Position numbers and translations under genes: made by a program
Notes under the pieces: generated by a model
Databases searched by the model: none
What the model saw: the letters and a program-made list of their open reading frames with translations, nothing else
Told to the model about the DNA's origin: nothing
Shown here: one piece after another, positions 45,469 through 57,950 of the stretch
Numbering within the stretch: position 1 is the stretch's first letter
Layout: the number at the start of each line of letters is the position of its first letter
Assembly (NCBI GenBank): GCA_038501785.1
Contig: JBAMJR010000013.1
Coordinates: 3,154,001-3,218,000, forward strand
Direction: 5' to 3'
Source: Myoxocephalus aenaeus
Lineage: Eukaryota > Chordata > Actinopteri > Perciformes > Cottidae
DNA: 64,000 nt

Positions 45469-45744
45469 CTAACTATTAACTAACTAACTATTTGCACCAA
45501 TCAATTCATAATGCTGTATAAAGATAACATGTTTTTAATTTATTAATTTTCTTTTAAAAGTAGACGTTTCAGTCTTCTAGCATATCTGCCGCGCTGTTGC
45601 TCAGCTGGGGAGGATTTCCTCATTAATAAGAAATATGTTTAAAACAGGTTTTATTTCCTTATTTAATTGGTTTTTAGTTAGGTATTGTAGGTATGCGTGG
45701 AGTAAATAAACCTAAATATGTAAATATGTATTCACTTTCTATAT

Positions 45745-46026
45745 TAAAGGAGTACTTCATTTACAAAATGACAGTTTGTATATGAATTACTCAGTTACCT
45801 TGAATTCCCTCATTAAAAGACAGACTTGATGAATTGAAGGAAATGGGGGCTGCGTTCAACAACAGCAAAACTACATAAAAACATCTGTTTACAAACTCTC
45901 ACGCAACTGTTTCCTAATTCTTTGTTCGACGTGAAGCCATGAGAGAAATACATAGTTTTCTTCAATAATTGAAGGTAACACAGAGTGAGTAATTGAAGGT
46001 CATTTTGTGGGTGAAGTATTCCTTTA
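45745..46026. mobile_element. MITE with ~28-bp terminal inverted repeats
   Basis: The left end taaaggagtacttcatttac (continuing aaaatgac) and the right end, read in reverse as taaaggaatacttcacccac with aaaatgac, match except for about four bases. The ~282-bp interior has no coding capacity. This family is common in fish. It sits just beyond the 3' end of mreg. Confidence 0.75.
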
Positions 46027-46158
46027 CAAATGAGAGAATCCCCACCAACGACTTTCACACGTTTGTTGTCATGTGACAAAACTGATGATAACACACTGTA
46101 TGTGTTTTCTGTGGTATTGGGTTGTTTCTTGCCACTAATAAAATATATTTTGCTCTGT

Positions 46159-46253
46159 CCAGCAGGTGGTGCTCAATCAGTGGCCCTAGTAAAAACCTCC
46201 TGTTTTAGGCTCAGTCACTCACTGTGTTACCGGCTCCATCCAAAAGGTGGCAG
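46159..46253 (+). promoter_or_regulatory. Two CTCF-like motifs in tandem
   Basis: CCAGCAGGTGGTGC at 46159-46172 matches 13 of 14 positions, and CCAAAAGGTGGCAG at 46240-46253 matches 12 of 14 positions, of the CTCF core. Both are on the plus strand, 81 bp apart, downstream of mreg. Motif match only. Confidence 0.4.
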
Positions 46254-47312
46254 CATATACTTTGATCCTGATTCCAGTGGGTTAAACTGACATTTCTTCT
46301 TTTTTTATGGATATAGTTGCACATGTCTGCATCACAGATGGGGTAAAGTTTTATCAAGTTGAATATATTCAGCATTTACTGAGAAATTTTGTTCTGAGGC
46401 ACCTAAAAGAGACGCACGTAAGAATAAGGTGCACAATGCCAGTGATGAAGGCTGAAAGGATTCTTACCTCTTACCTTTTCTGAACTTCCCTTTCTTCAAC
46501 GTTGGAGCAGAATGCAGATGATGAATGTCTCATCTTGGCTTCCATTAAATAAAACAAATGAATTCTCAACCACACACCAGTTTGGGACACTACCTTCAGG
46601 TTCAAAGAGTGTGTGACAGTCTTCATGCAGTCGATGGTTGAGGTATGTCGTGCACACATTCATGCCTGCGCGCACACATGCACACAGAAAAAGAGAGTTT
46701 ACTCTGACCCAGATATTGTACTCTCCAAGGCCCCTTCCCCACGTTTGGGAAACAGATGTGGAACAAAAAGGGGGGTATTGGGGGAGGGGAGCAGCATGAG
46801 AGGCAGACCAATGGTCTGGCAGATCTGAAAGCCATTGTGCTGCTTGCACCTTTTTCTCATTATATCACTGCATGTGTGTGCGTGTGTGTGTATTTCAGAT
46901 CGAGTAATGCTGACATCATTCTTCAGACTTTCTGAATTTCAATGAAAGTCTCAAATTCTACGAAATTTTCCAAAAGGGATTTGGCGAGACAGATCAATGT
47001 TCTTCTGTTAATTGGACTGAAATGATGACGGAAGAAAGAAGTGAATGATTAAGAGGGTGGTGAGAGAAAAACGACTAGATTGTCACATAATGATTGCCGT
47101 ATGAATCCATGGAGGTTTACTTTCACTTTAGTAGGATTTTTTTTCTTGTAACACTATTTTTACACTGTTGTATTAGTACTTTTACATAAGTATACGATCT
47201 GAGAACTTCTTTCATCAGTGATTATAGGTGGTGATGTGTCACAGAGACGATGGTCATTCAGACTGTGGCCTCTGCAGATGGTTTTAAATTGAGCCTCTAG
47301 TGGGGCGTCGTC

Positions 47313-47315
<3 letters not shown>

Positions 47316-47395
<80 letters not shown>
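47316..47395. repeat. (AC)n microsatellite
   Basis: Uninterrupted 80-nt AC array. Confidence 0.95.
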
Positions 47396-47396
<1 letters not shown>

Positions 47397-50300
47397 GGCC
47401 GTGTAAGTGGTGAGCCACGATTTTCTCATCATAGCTTTGGATAATCACAGTGAAGTTATGTCTTAATATTCATTTGTCCATCTTGTTTATATTCCTTCTC
47501 TCCATTTTCACTCTGTAGTTGAGTTCACAGCGTAATAATTTGACAATAACGCCTATTCACACTCTTGCCAAGGGTTAGATGAGAAGATCGATACCACTGT
47601 CATGTGTGTGTTCAATATGAAGCTACAGAGACACTTAGCGTAGCTTAGCCTAGCATGAACTGGAACTAGTGGAAACAGCCTGGCTCTGTCAACAGCAACT
47701 ACCTCCACCCACCAGCACTCCTAAAGTTCACTAGTGAACACATTGTATCTCATTTGTTCATGCTTGCAAAAACTGAAGTGTAAGAATACAACATTCCGTG
47801 CTGTTTTTCTTCTGCTGGCTGTAGCTTCAGGGAAGAACATTAGCAAGGATGTGATCAGCTAGCTTAATTGACATCAAATATGAGTCCGTGATAAAAGTGT
47901 AATAATTTCTTTTTCCTTCTCAAACTCTTTTCTCATGTGCATTTCTTTCTCGGCCCAGTGTATGCTGTGCTTCAGTGAAACCTCACATCAGTTTATAATG
48001 CAGACTTATTAGTCATGAGGTCAGGACCGTCATGTTTATGTCCAGATACAAACCACATTACTGCAGTGACTAATGGTTTACTTAGTTGAATGTCAAAGTA
48101 ATGATGAACTTTGGGGTGCCTTTTGGATTTGGAAGTTATACAGACTCAAACCACCACAAGCAGCGGATCTACTGCTTGGATTAACCCATAACAAATAAAC
48201 ATAGGTCATAACAGTGACTCGATGTATTTCCACTCATCCACTTGGAGACCAAACATGGTTAAACACTCTATGTATCACTTCCATTAACGTTTATTAAGTC
48301 TGCACAAACAGGAACCTCTCATCATGCACTTTTGGGGCGGTGGGCCACCACTTTAGTGCAGAACGAAATGTATGGTTTTGTTTTTTACAGTTTTTTTTGT
48401 TAACGTCATAATAGTTGTGCAGAACAAACAAGCATCGATAAGAAAAGGAAAGTCCTCCGTTTTGTGTCCATCGGTCTCCTCGAAGCCGTAAACCGTGACT
48501 TCATACGCTCGCTCCGTAGGGCTGATAATGCCGCTGGACACACCGCTCGCAAATTGCTCCATTAAACAGCTGCTCCCTCCGCATGTAGGCAGTAGTATGA
48601 TTATGAAATGCAGAATTTACCAGCACAACAGCTGCCAGTATATAGACAACAAGATCAGCAATGCCTGTAATCTTTCAGGCTGGCTCTTGCTTGAGACAAA
48701 GACAGGATCATAATTTTTGTTGTTTGATTTTGTCCAAGAAACAAGATGTTTTATGATTCTCAGTTAGAGATTCATATAAGTTCAATTTGGTCACCTTTAA
48801 TTTTACTCAACCAGGAAATATGCATTTGCAAATGCCCCATTTTAACCCCTCTCAGAGCCTCCACTGTTTATCTCAGAGAGTAATTTATGATACGACTGTG
48901 ATGACAGCAGTGTTACACCCATACCCACAAACATGTATGTATATGCCTGTGACAGACATGTGTGACAGACATATGTCTGTCACACACACACACACACAGT
49001 AATTTGTAGCGGATGATTAGAGAACCAGGCAAATAAACCCGACCATGGTGTGCTGACCCGTGTGACTCCCGACAGAAGGTCAGAGGTCAAGAGTCTGCTC
49101 AGGAAAGGCAACATTATTATTAAGTCGCTTTCAAGTCTAACCCTCCCATGTGCTATTTTAATATTATCTGAGGCAAGAAGCAGGTTTAGAGTTTAAGGTA
49201 TAGTCTATACCATTTTAACTGCATTACTGTAAAGCAACAGTAATCATTCAAAAAAAGGTACCAACTTTAATTGCAAGCCACTTTTAACTTCTCTAGATTT
49301 ACAATTCTACGTTGCTGTTTTGCTGACTCATTGAAGGCCTGTTGTTCTTGAAATCACTTTCATTCTTCTTGGTTCAGGCAGAAAATAATGCAGAACACAC
49401 ACACACACACACCGCAGATGGTTGAGCGAGCCGTTGGGCAGGGCAGGGTGTGTTCTACTACAGCATGTCTGAGGTCATCAGTGGTGGATCAGTAATTACA
49501 CAAGTCCACTGATGTTCTTGAAATATCCTGATTTATTTCCCTCAAATCAAACATGATTGAAGGAGGAGAGGAGATGAACGGGAGTTTCCTAAATGTAACA
49601 CTGCATGTAGACATAGTGTTACTGTAGTTGTTATTCTTATCAGCATCTGACAATAGTCGTATCCGTATGTTTTACAATAAGAAGCATTAACACAGGAGCA
49701 AATGCTACATCCAGCCTCAAATGTTTTTCTCAAAAGTCCCAAATCTTTCAGTAAAAAAATAAATATACATATCTTCAATTTAGTTTCACTGCAGTCTCTC
49801 TGACTGGACCAGCAAATCAATAGAGCAAAAGTTGTATTACTGGGGGGGCTATCGTCATCTATGTCCGCCCTAACAGTTTCATGGTCGTCAAGGTTTCTCG
49901 GTAGCTAGCTAACCTTTTCTGAGAGCTGAGAGTGAGAGAAGTTTAAAATAAAAGAGGAGGAATGGATAACCAGAAGAAGATCAAATAAGGTAAGATAACA
50001 ATTGTTTATCATACTATGATAATACCTCAAGACATCTAATATAATTGAGTAATTGTTCTTCTGTTGGCCCACTATTCAGAGTTTTGAAGACCACGTTTAC
50101 TTGGCATTGTTCTTGATCCTCGAGTTGCAGCCCAGATTATTACGACATGATTTAAATGTTATAAGCTTTCATCTTAAATTCATTCTGTGAACTCCAGCAC
50201 TGTATAAAAAAAGTAGCTTTCAAGATATGCTGTTTATGCCAAATTCCAATCCTACCTATGTAACAATACCCCTAGTTTTGGGCTGAGCCTCGAATGTTCG

Positions 50301-50824
50301 GTCGTCTTTGTCCCTGTGCAGCTGAAAATATAATGAACGTTGTGTTTCTCATGACAGAAACAAAAAGAGAAGAAGAAGATAGCCTATAGGTGGAATGGCA
50401 TTGCTGTCTTTATGTTTTGATACATCTTTTGTCAAAAATAGTGGATGTGGGCAAAAAGAGAAGAAGAAAAAAACAGGACAGGCTAAGAACAAATGGGTGA
50501 AAGAAATAAAATGTCAATGAGTAAAGATTCTTTTTGACATCTTCATCTTCCCCTCGGATCTCTTTTCAAGGAAAAATCAGACAGTGATTCAGTCACTCCC
50601 CCTATATGATCACCTGGCTGGGTTTAACGTCAACACTCACCTGGCGTTCACTCAAAGAGCCTGACCTGCGGCATGACTCAGCGGCTGGATCAGCGCCCTG
50701 TCCTGATAGACTGCATCACTACTGACTGAAGAGCCTCCTTTTGTTGGAACAGACTGAGGATGATGTCATGTAATGATGGTGCAGGTGGAGGAGCCAGTCC
50801 AAGTGTTTAAGACATCACCACCAG

Positions 50825-50826
<2 letters not shown>

Positions 50827-50890
<64 letters not shown>
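50827..50890. repeat. (GT)n microsatellite
   Basis: Uninterrupted 64-nt GT array. Confidence 0.95.
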
Positions 50891-50894
<4 letters not shown>

Positions 50895-52714
50895 TCACAC
50901 AGGAATGCATGCCCCACAGCTGGGAGGTCAATCCTACAAGGCGGAGTGTCTCCTCGTAGAAATAAAAGCAGTTATGAGAGACTAATAGGCTCCTAACTCT
51001 GATTCCATGATCCTGCCAACCACAGGATCGGTCACACCAGAGCACTGACTTCATATTCTATGTTTGTCTCTTTCGCATGAGTTTCCATCAAGTAATAGGT
51101 TTCTAATAATAATTAATTGAATCAGAAAAGTTGAATAAAGCCAAATAAAGGCTCATTGGTCAGATGTGTCTTGGGCGGTAAATACATGAAGAAGATTCTA
51201 GATGGACTAGAGCATATTTCTGTGAGAGCGACATGGAGCAACTGCAGAGTTTGCATTTGCTCATAGCCGTGGTCCTTTATCTGAACAACATACCAGGCAA
51301 AACGTTACCAGCAGAATGCCGAGTGCACTTTCGAGTTGAGACCTTTGGCTCATTCTCCGGCTAGCTGCGACTTCTACGCAAGCTGCTACAGTCTGCACGC
51401 TCTGCTGCATCCCAGAATGCAAAGCACACCTGGCCACAGGAGCCGTTCAGCAGAAACTTGCAGAGTGAAGCTGATAGTTGTGTCGGATCGTGTTCCCACC
51501 ACAAACGAGCAGAGTTTGTTTGGGACCAGACCGAGACCACCTCCTCTCAAGGGAGGACTAAAAAGCGCAGGTGTGAAAACATCCTTAAAAGTCAGCAAAT
51601 CCTATGAAAAGACCTCAAATCAACAAATGTGTGACACCATTTGTCAGTATTTTCTGACATTTTCCTAAAATGGCTGTGCACTTTACATTTTGGCAAACAT
51701 CACAGGAAAAAATACTGATGATGTCCAGTGTCGGTGTATCTGCATCCTCGTTTTAGTCCAAAACGTAATGACATTGGTTTGACATAATTGTATTGACGAA
51801 TAGTTTAGTTCACGTTCAGAAATTGATTTGGACTTCTCAAAATTACTTTACATGACTATATATATATGATATCTACAAACTATGTACCTTCATTATTTTA
51901 ATTTCAATACACTGTATCTAAGCTAGACACTGTTTACTGGCAGTAGAGGCAATCTTTCCGCTATCTGGCACTGATGACGTCATAGTCTCAACTTGATTTA
52001 GATGAATATCTTTGGGGAACCTCAATGCTCATAACGTCTGCTCAAAGCTGCCAGACATCGCGAGTGATTCATTAATCACGATGTCTGATCAAACCTACAA
52101 TCACCTTTCTACCCATCCATCATTTATTTTATGCCTTTCAGCTTGCTACAGCTAGAACGTACTGTTGAGGACATTTTATCTCTGCAGAATCATCTTTTGT
52201 AAACTTTCCTCTATCTTCAAAGGCTTCCCATGGTCATTTTCATATGTTTATTTAAATAAAGATTTGGCCTTTATCAATGGAATTTGATCATAATGCATTC
52301 AAAATCCTGATGTGAAAAAGTGAGTTAAGTGTAAAGTGGAAGTCATTTTAGTAGCACCATTGACAGAATCGATAATTATTTTCAGTTTTCAGTTTCACTT
52401 TGAAAAAGAAAACAGTCTGTCAGTTTTATCAGCAAATAAAGTGAACCATTTACTACGCCTGCAGATACCGCGGTAGTATAGCCAGGTCCTCCCTGAGGAT
52501 ATGAGTAAGACTCCAACCATAAAACAGTTGGCACACAGCCACGCTACTATACATACTAATGTCGGGCATCTGTTACTGAGGTGATTCCTAAATCTCTGTG
52601 TGTGTTGGCTATAGGTGGGGTGCTTTTCCGCTTGGGGACACTGAGATATGTATCGGCCTGACTCTGCAATCTCCACTTTCTATGACTCACCGTCCAGATA
52701 TTCACTCTGGTAGG

Positions 52715-52717
<3 letters not shown>

Positions 52718-52798
<81 letters not shown>
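52718..52798. repeat. (AC)n microsatellite
   Basis: Uninterrupted 81-nt AC array, followed by a short (GA)n. Confidence 0.95.
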
Positions 52799-52799
<1 letters not shown>

Positions 52800-52801
<2 letters not shown>

Positions 52802-53835
52802 AGAGAGACATGACAAATTCTGGGCTTCCACCATTATGAGCTCATTGAAAAACAGCTGCCATTCGCTCACAAAGGTCACATGAGGGGGAAAGCCTTGTAG
52901 CTGCCTGTTCCCTTATCTGACTCTTCCTATATTTATGCCTATACAGTGTATCTCACTCCCTTTTGAATTTAGTTGAGGAATAATTCATGTTTAGTACAGC
53001 TTTGATCTTACACAGCTTGTGAAATACATTTGCCAATGGGGCTGCTTATGTTTTTGCCTCATTTACTGTCTTTTTACCAATTTTGATCTCTGCAATTAAT
53101 TTGGAAAGTACAACGTTATTATGTATGATAATAAAAACCCAACTTGTATTTAGCAAGGATCAATATTAATCAATATTTTCTTATTAGCCATTAATGAACG
53201 AATACTTGCAATGTACAAAGCGGTCGCTAATGACAAACTCAAAGACCCATAATGCAACTCTGCCGATCCCCCTCAGCTCTGCGAGGCGTTTTATCGCCTT
53301 TCAGCTCAGTGAATACCGTTTTGGTTCACGTTGACTGCTCTCATAGTGTCCTTTTTGGTCAAAGCAGGCAGTTGTTTTCAGCGGAAAAAAAAGAAGCTCC
53401 GACAAGTCTTTGTTATGCTACGTGCAGAACACCAAACGGCAGAGAGACAAAGTCAGCGAACAGTCAGCAATGTGTAGCTGAAAGGCCAGAAAGGAGTTGG
53501 TGATGACCAAAACAGAGCAAAAAGATGTGTCTGCTGGATGTGCTGAAACAGAGCCAATACAATTTGAAAGAAATTGAGCCAATGTTGAATCTTCATTCAT
53601 TAAGATTTTTTTTCGACACCATACCCCTGCTTAAACACAACTGCTGTATATCTGGTCCATCTCTGACTAATACATTGAATGTACAAAGCCAGCATACTGA
53701 AATACATCAAACTAAGGCATGCATACAGTTTGAGAGCCATGGCAACATCAGTATGAATAACAATTGAATAAATAAAATGAGTATTGCTGACTGCAGAGCT
53801 GAATGTGGCATCCGCTTTTCTCTCTGATGTTTCTC

Positions 53836-53837
<2 letters not shown>
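52800..53837. other. Non-coding stretch, no gene seen
   Basis: No exon supported. The block 53230-53520 is GC-richer than its flanks and may be an unrecognised repeat. Confidence 0.45.
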
Positions 53838-53907
<70 letters not shown>

Positions 53908-53996
53908 CATGTTGCTTTGCATGCATTTCACTTGGCTCAGCATCCTATGTGACTCAAACACTTTGCTCCTCCCTTCCCTCTGGGAGGGACACATTA

Positions 53997-54034
<38 letters not shown>
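53838..54034. repeat. Facing (GT)n and (AC)n arrays
   Basis: GT array 53838-53903 and AC array 53998-54034 are separated by ~94 nt of unique sequence. Being mutually complementary, they could form a hairpin with a ~37-bp stem. Confidence 0.9.
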
Positions 54035-54035
<1 letters not shown>

Positions 54036-57000
54036 CTCAGCGTGGTATGGTAAATGATAGAGCTCGGGTGCAGCGGTGGTTAGGCAGAAGGAGCAGAGGG
54101 CAAAGCGGGAAATAGAGTCAGCTGCTTGGACATGAAGGCAGAGAGGGAGCGCTGCTCAAACCACACCACGAGCCAACGAGGCGAACACATGACGAACACA
54201 TGCAGATGGGAAAGAAGTTCTATGGGGCTCTTGTGCACTTCAAATTTATTTAAAAAAAAAAAAATTAATTTAATTCTGCTATCATGTGGAAACCTCATGA
54301 CTGACCATCTTTGTCTCTCTCTGCTTTGTTATTCAATCACTACCTTTCCATCTGTCGACTCTCTCTCTCTCCATACCTAACTCCTTCTCCTCTCCTCTCT
54401 GTGTGAACTCAAATCAGTGTTGACACAAGACTTACGTATATGAAAACCCCCTCTAATGACCCACAGTGGGATCGCAGTGTTTAAGACAACACAGGGAGGG
54501 AGTCTTTGGGTTTGTTTTCTCTGGCCATGATTCATAAAGCCTTTAGCATCACAAATGACCCGTGACTGTCTCTAGGTCCCTCACAAGGCCCTCGCATTCT
54601 CACAGACATCACGATGGACTGAAGCTAAAGGGGAGATTTAGTTTACACGTGTAACTGTAAGTAAGATGCATGCACAACATTGCTATATCACTGATAAATG
54701 AAAAGGTAAATCAAGGGTCTGATTTGGTGAATTCCAGATCTTTTGATGGAAACTGTTTCCGGCAACTTGCTTCAAAATAGTCTATTTTCATTTCTTTCTC
54801 ATTGCACCTTCTCAGCCATGACTCTCAGTGTCACATGAGCCTTGAGGAAGGTTTATTTTTGTACTTACAGACGAAAGGTAAAAAAACAAAACACCGTTTG
54901 AATTATGTTTATTATTCGTTACTTATTTAAAATGCTGTCTTTCCTTTTTGGCATCTCATAAGAAAGTATGACGCTGCTCAAAAGTGATATTAAAATATCT
55001 TATTATATGCTGCTGTAACTATTTCGTGGAAAACAGAACATTCTTGAACACAAGGAAAGTTGGCAGGACTTACTTAACTGACTATATATTTGTTTAAAAG
55101 ACTGATATGGAGGAGGAGGAGGAGGAGGAGGTGAGGGCAGGCGGAAGATGAAATTAGAGAGGAGATGGAGGAGGAGGGAGAGCAGAGGAAGTGACTGAGG
55201 ATAAGATAGATGTCTGAAAAAAGAAAGACGGAGAGGAGGAAGAGGAGGTGAAGGATGTGAAAGACGGGTAATGGGGAGAAGAAGGAGGGGGAAGGGACTC
55301 TGATGTACAGATTGTGGATAGAGGTATAGTCTGGCAAACTTCCTGCCCTGTGACAAGAGGAGAAAGCCAAGCTCTGTATCACGCTCTTTTCTTTTCCCTC
55401 TCCCTCTGCATGCTCAGAAAAGTTGCCAAGTTCAACTGTACGACAACGCTCTCCAACTGTTTTCTTTTTGCTCGCCTGCCTGGCAATCGTCTCATTCTTC
55501 TTTTGAATCTGCGTCATCTGAAAATGGAGTCTCGTGAGGGTTGCAAGATGATTCTAGGTCAGTGCAATTATGCTCATTAGGGGCGGTTACACTTGCATCC
55601 TCTGTCTGAGCATGAGCGTGCATATGTTTGCTGCTGCTAACAGCAGCATATGCAGCACCAAACATTACTTATAATGTGAATCCTGAGAGAATAGTATCTA
55701 AAAAAGGGATATTTGCTTTGTTAGATGAATCTTATGTGGTGAACATCATGTGCATCATGTGCAAGAGCTGCAGCTCTCCTTACATAAACATGAGAATATG
55801 AATGCAAAATGAAAAGAACAAGTAAAGAAAGAAAATAATGTAGCCATTAACATTGGTGTGTTTACATGACTGATACCAGTGGATGCTACTTTCAGATTAG
55901 GTTTAAACTAACATGAAGTCTGTCTTTGTTTGTTTACTGAGGAGAAGATGAAGCCGCAGAGAGAACCAGGGGAAAGGATGAAAGAGAGAGAGAGAGAGAG
56001 AGAGATAAATAGAGACAGAGAGTGAGTGAAACGAAGAGCAAAGGGGAGGAGACGAGGAGATTGAAAGGAATAAGATAAAACGAGACAAATTAGGGTAGCA
56101 TCGGTTTTCTCTTTGATGTGAGGAAACTCTTAAATCTGTTTTCTGCCTAGCAACCCCAGTAGAAGGCTAATTAAGTGTTTATCTCACTGGCTTATGGCCA
56201 ACTGTAGAAGTGATGGCGCGCACACACACTTTCTGTAACTCCATCGGGAACTCTGATCCTGCCGTTATCATGATGGATTAACTGGGTGTGACACTCAGAT
56301 TTACACACAGTTACAGTAGACACACACACACAAAAGCACACACACACACACACACAACACTCATACATGTAGAGATAACCGCCCTGAGCATTTTTCCTAT
56401 AGTGACTGCGAGGCAGAGAGAGTGATTAGAGGTTCCAGCTGAAGAATGAATGATGACACTGCGGCTCTCAAGTCATATCAGGTCACCCAGACGCAGAGGA
56501 GGATGCAGCTGATTACAGACTAGAAGAGGAAGAGACAATGGATAAGAAAAAGAATGGGTGTGGATGGGGATTGAACGAAACAGAAGGAGAAAATAAGAAC
56601 TGTGAACGCAAGAACTTCATGAAAGCAATACACCAGAGAGAGAGAGAGAAGAGGAAGGACATTTCCAGTAGAAAGCAGACCCGAAAAACAGATGCTTGAG
56701 AGGGTAGACATAGAAAGAAAAAGACAAACTCCTCTGCCAGATGACTTGCACACATTTCCAGTACCTCACTACTGAAAAGTCACTGCAACCCTCCTGTGCG
56801 GCTGTATGGATGACTGTAACTGTGTGTAGTGTTGTGGTTGGCAGAGGTGGCAGTTTCCATCCAACGTGAGCAAGGAAGCAACATCGGACATGTTGAGACA
56901 CATATCAGATGCACCAGATGTGCATCTCAACACAATCTAGATAGTTCTAGTTATTACACACTGTAAGTATACAGTATAACATCAAAACAAGTCCTGTCAG

Positions 57001-57910
57001 AGCAAAGCAGGGCTTTGAATGCTTGTGGAAGCTCATTATATCCATTGGATCCGATGGAGGGGATGTTTGCTAAAAAAGTGAAAGAGAAGAGAGAAGTTAA
57101 TGTGAGCAGGACCGGGAATCCGGCCTGGAAAAGGTTTCCTTATAGTACAAGCGAGCGTTATATAATTATTAGCTGTTACAGCGTGCCTGCTTCGGTCATT
57201 TGATTCGGTCCCACATCTCCCTGGAGACATCCGAGTGCTTCAGCTCACGTCGTCCATCGACTTCTGCTGCAGCGTTCGTGGACCCTTCCTGTACCATTAG
57301 TTGATATTGTTTCTACAAATGTGTGTGCATGTGGGAAAACAGCAGGACGAAAGCTGCAGTTTATGTGGCGTGTTCAAGTATAATTGCACTGTGCAACGTG
57401 AATGAAGTGCCGTTTGGGGATGGACATTTCTCTCATTTGGGTGTTCAAATCAGAACATATTGAGTTATACATCAGTTGTAACAGCAACCTGCAGCAATAC
57501 TGTCAGAAAGTTATTAGAGTTGTTTACAATGATAAATACATTAATACTTTTTTTTCTTCTTTTTTTTGCTGGTTTGGAAGCATTTTCCAGTGTCTGTGAA
57601 TCTGATGGGAAAGAAAGCACGGAGCAGGTCACTGGGTCACTGGGACTGTTTGTACAGCCACTCTATTTTAAGCACATACAATTTCACATCCGACAAAATA
57701 ATGTTTTGATAATCCTCTTATATAGAATTTTACAGCATTTCTGAACTACCAATGTGGAGGTTCACTGCGTGCGCCGCTTTTTTTTTTGTTTTATTGGTGA
57801 CATAATTTGGATAAAGCACATGTTGGAGGGCAAAGAGAGAAGTTTGTGTTCAAATTGTATGTTTTTCCAGAAAACAAAGCAATCATTTTGCAATGTCCGA
57901 GGCACCCACA

Positions 57911-57950
<40 letters not shown>

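Larger units (their letters stand above)
46300..52717. other. Non-coding stretch, no gene seen
   Basis: No exon could be supported. Arrays are at 47316-47395 (AC) and 50827-50890 (GT), with smaller CA tracts at about 48980-48999 and 49397-49412. The minus-strand frame at 48353-48562 looks coding-like at its start (MEQFASGVSSGIISPTERAY) but no family, splice sites or continuation were recognised. The GC-richer patch 51240-51640 has no recognised content. Confidence 0.5.

Noticed and set aside
48353..48562. Minus-strand frame starting MEQFASGVSSG as a possible first exon
   Set aside because: Coding-like composition at the start only; no donor at a sensible position and no downstream exon found.
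52055..52088. Imperfect palindrome 'agacatcg...gatgtct'
   Set aside because: Short, with a bulge, and within what is expected by chance in AT-rich sequence.
53600..54115. Several ~100-codon frames of His-Thr or Cys-Val runs
   Set aside because: They are translations of CA/TG arrays in both strands with no supporting gene structure.
55074..55517. 147-codon minus-strand frame
   Set aside because: Composition reflects a GGA/GGAGGA purine tract; no motif, splice signal or family.
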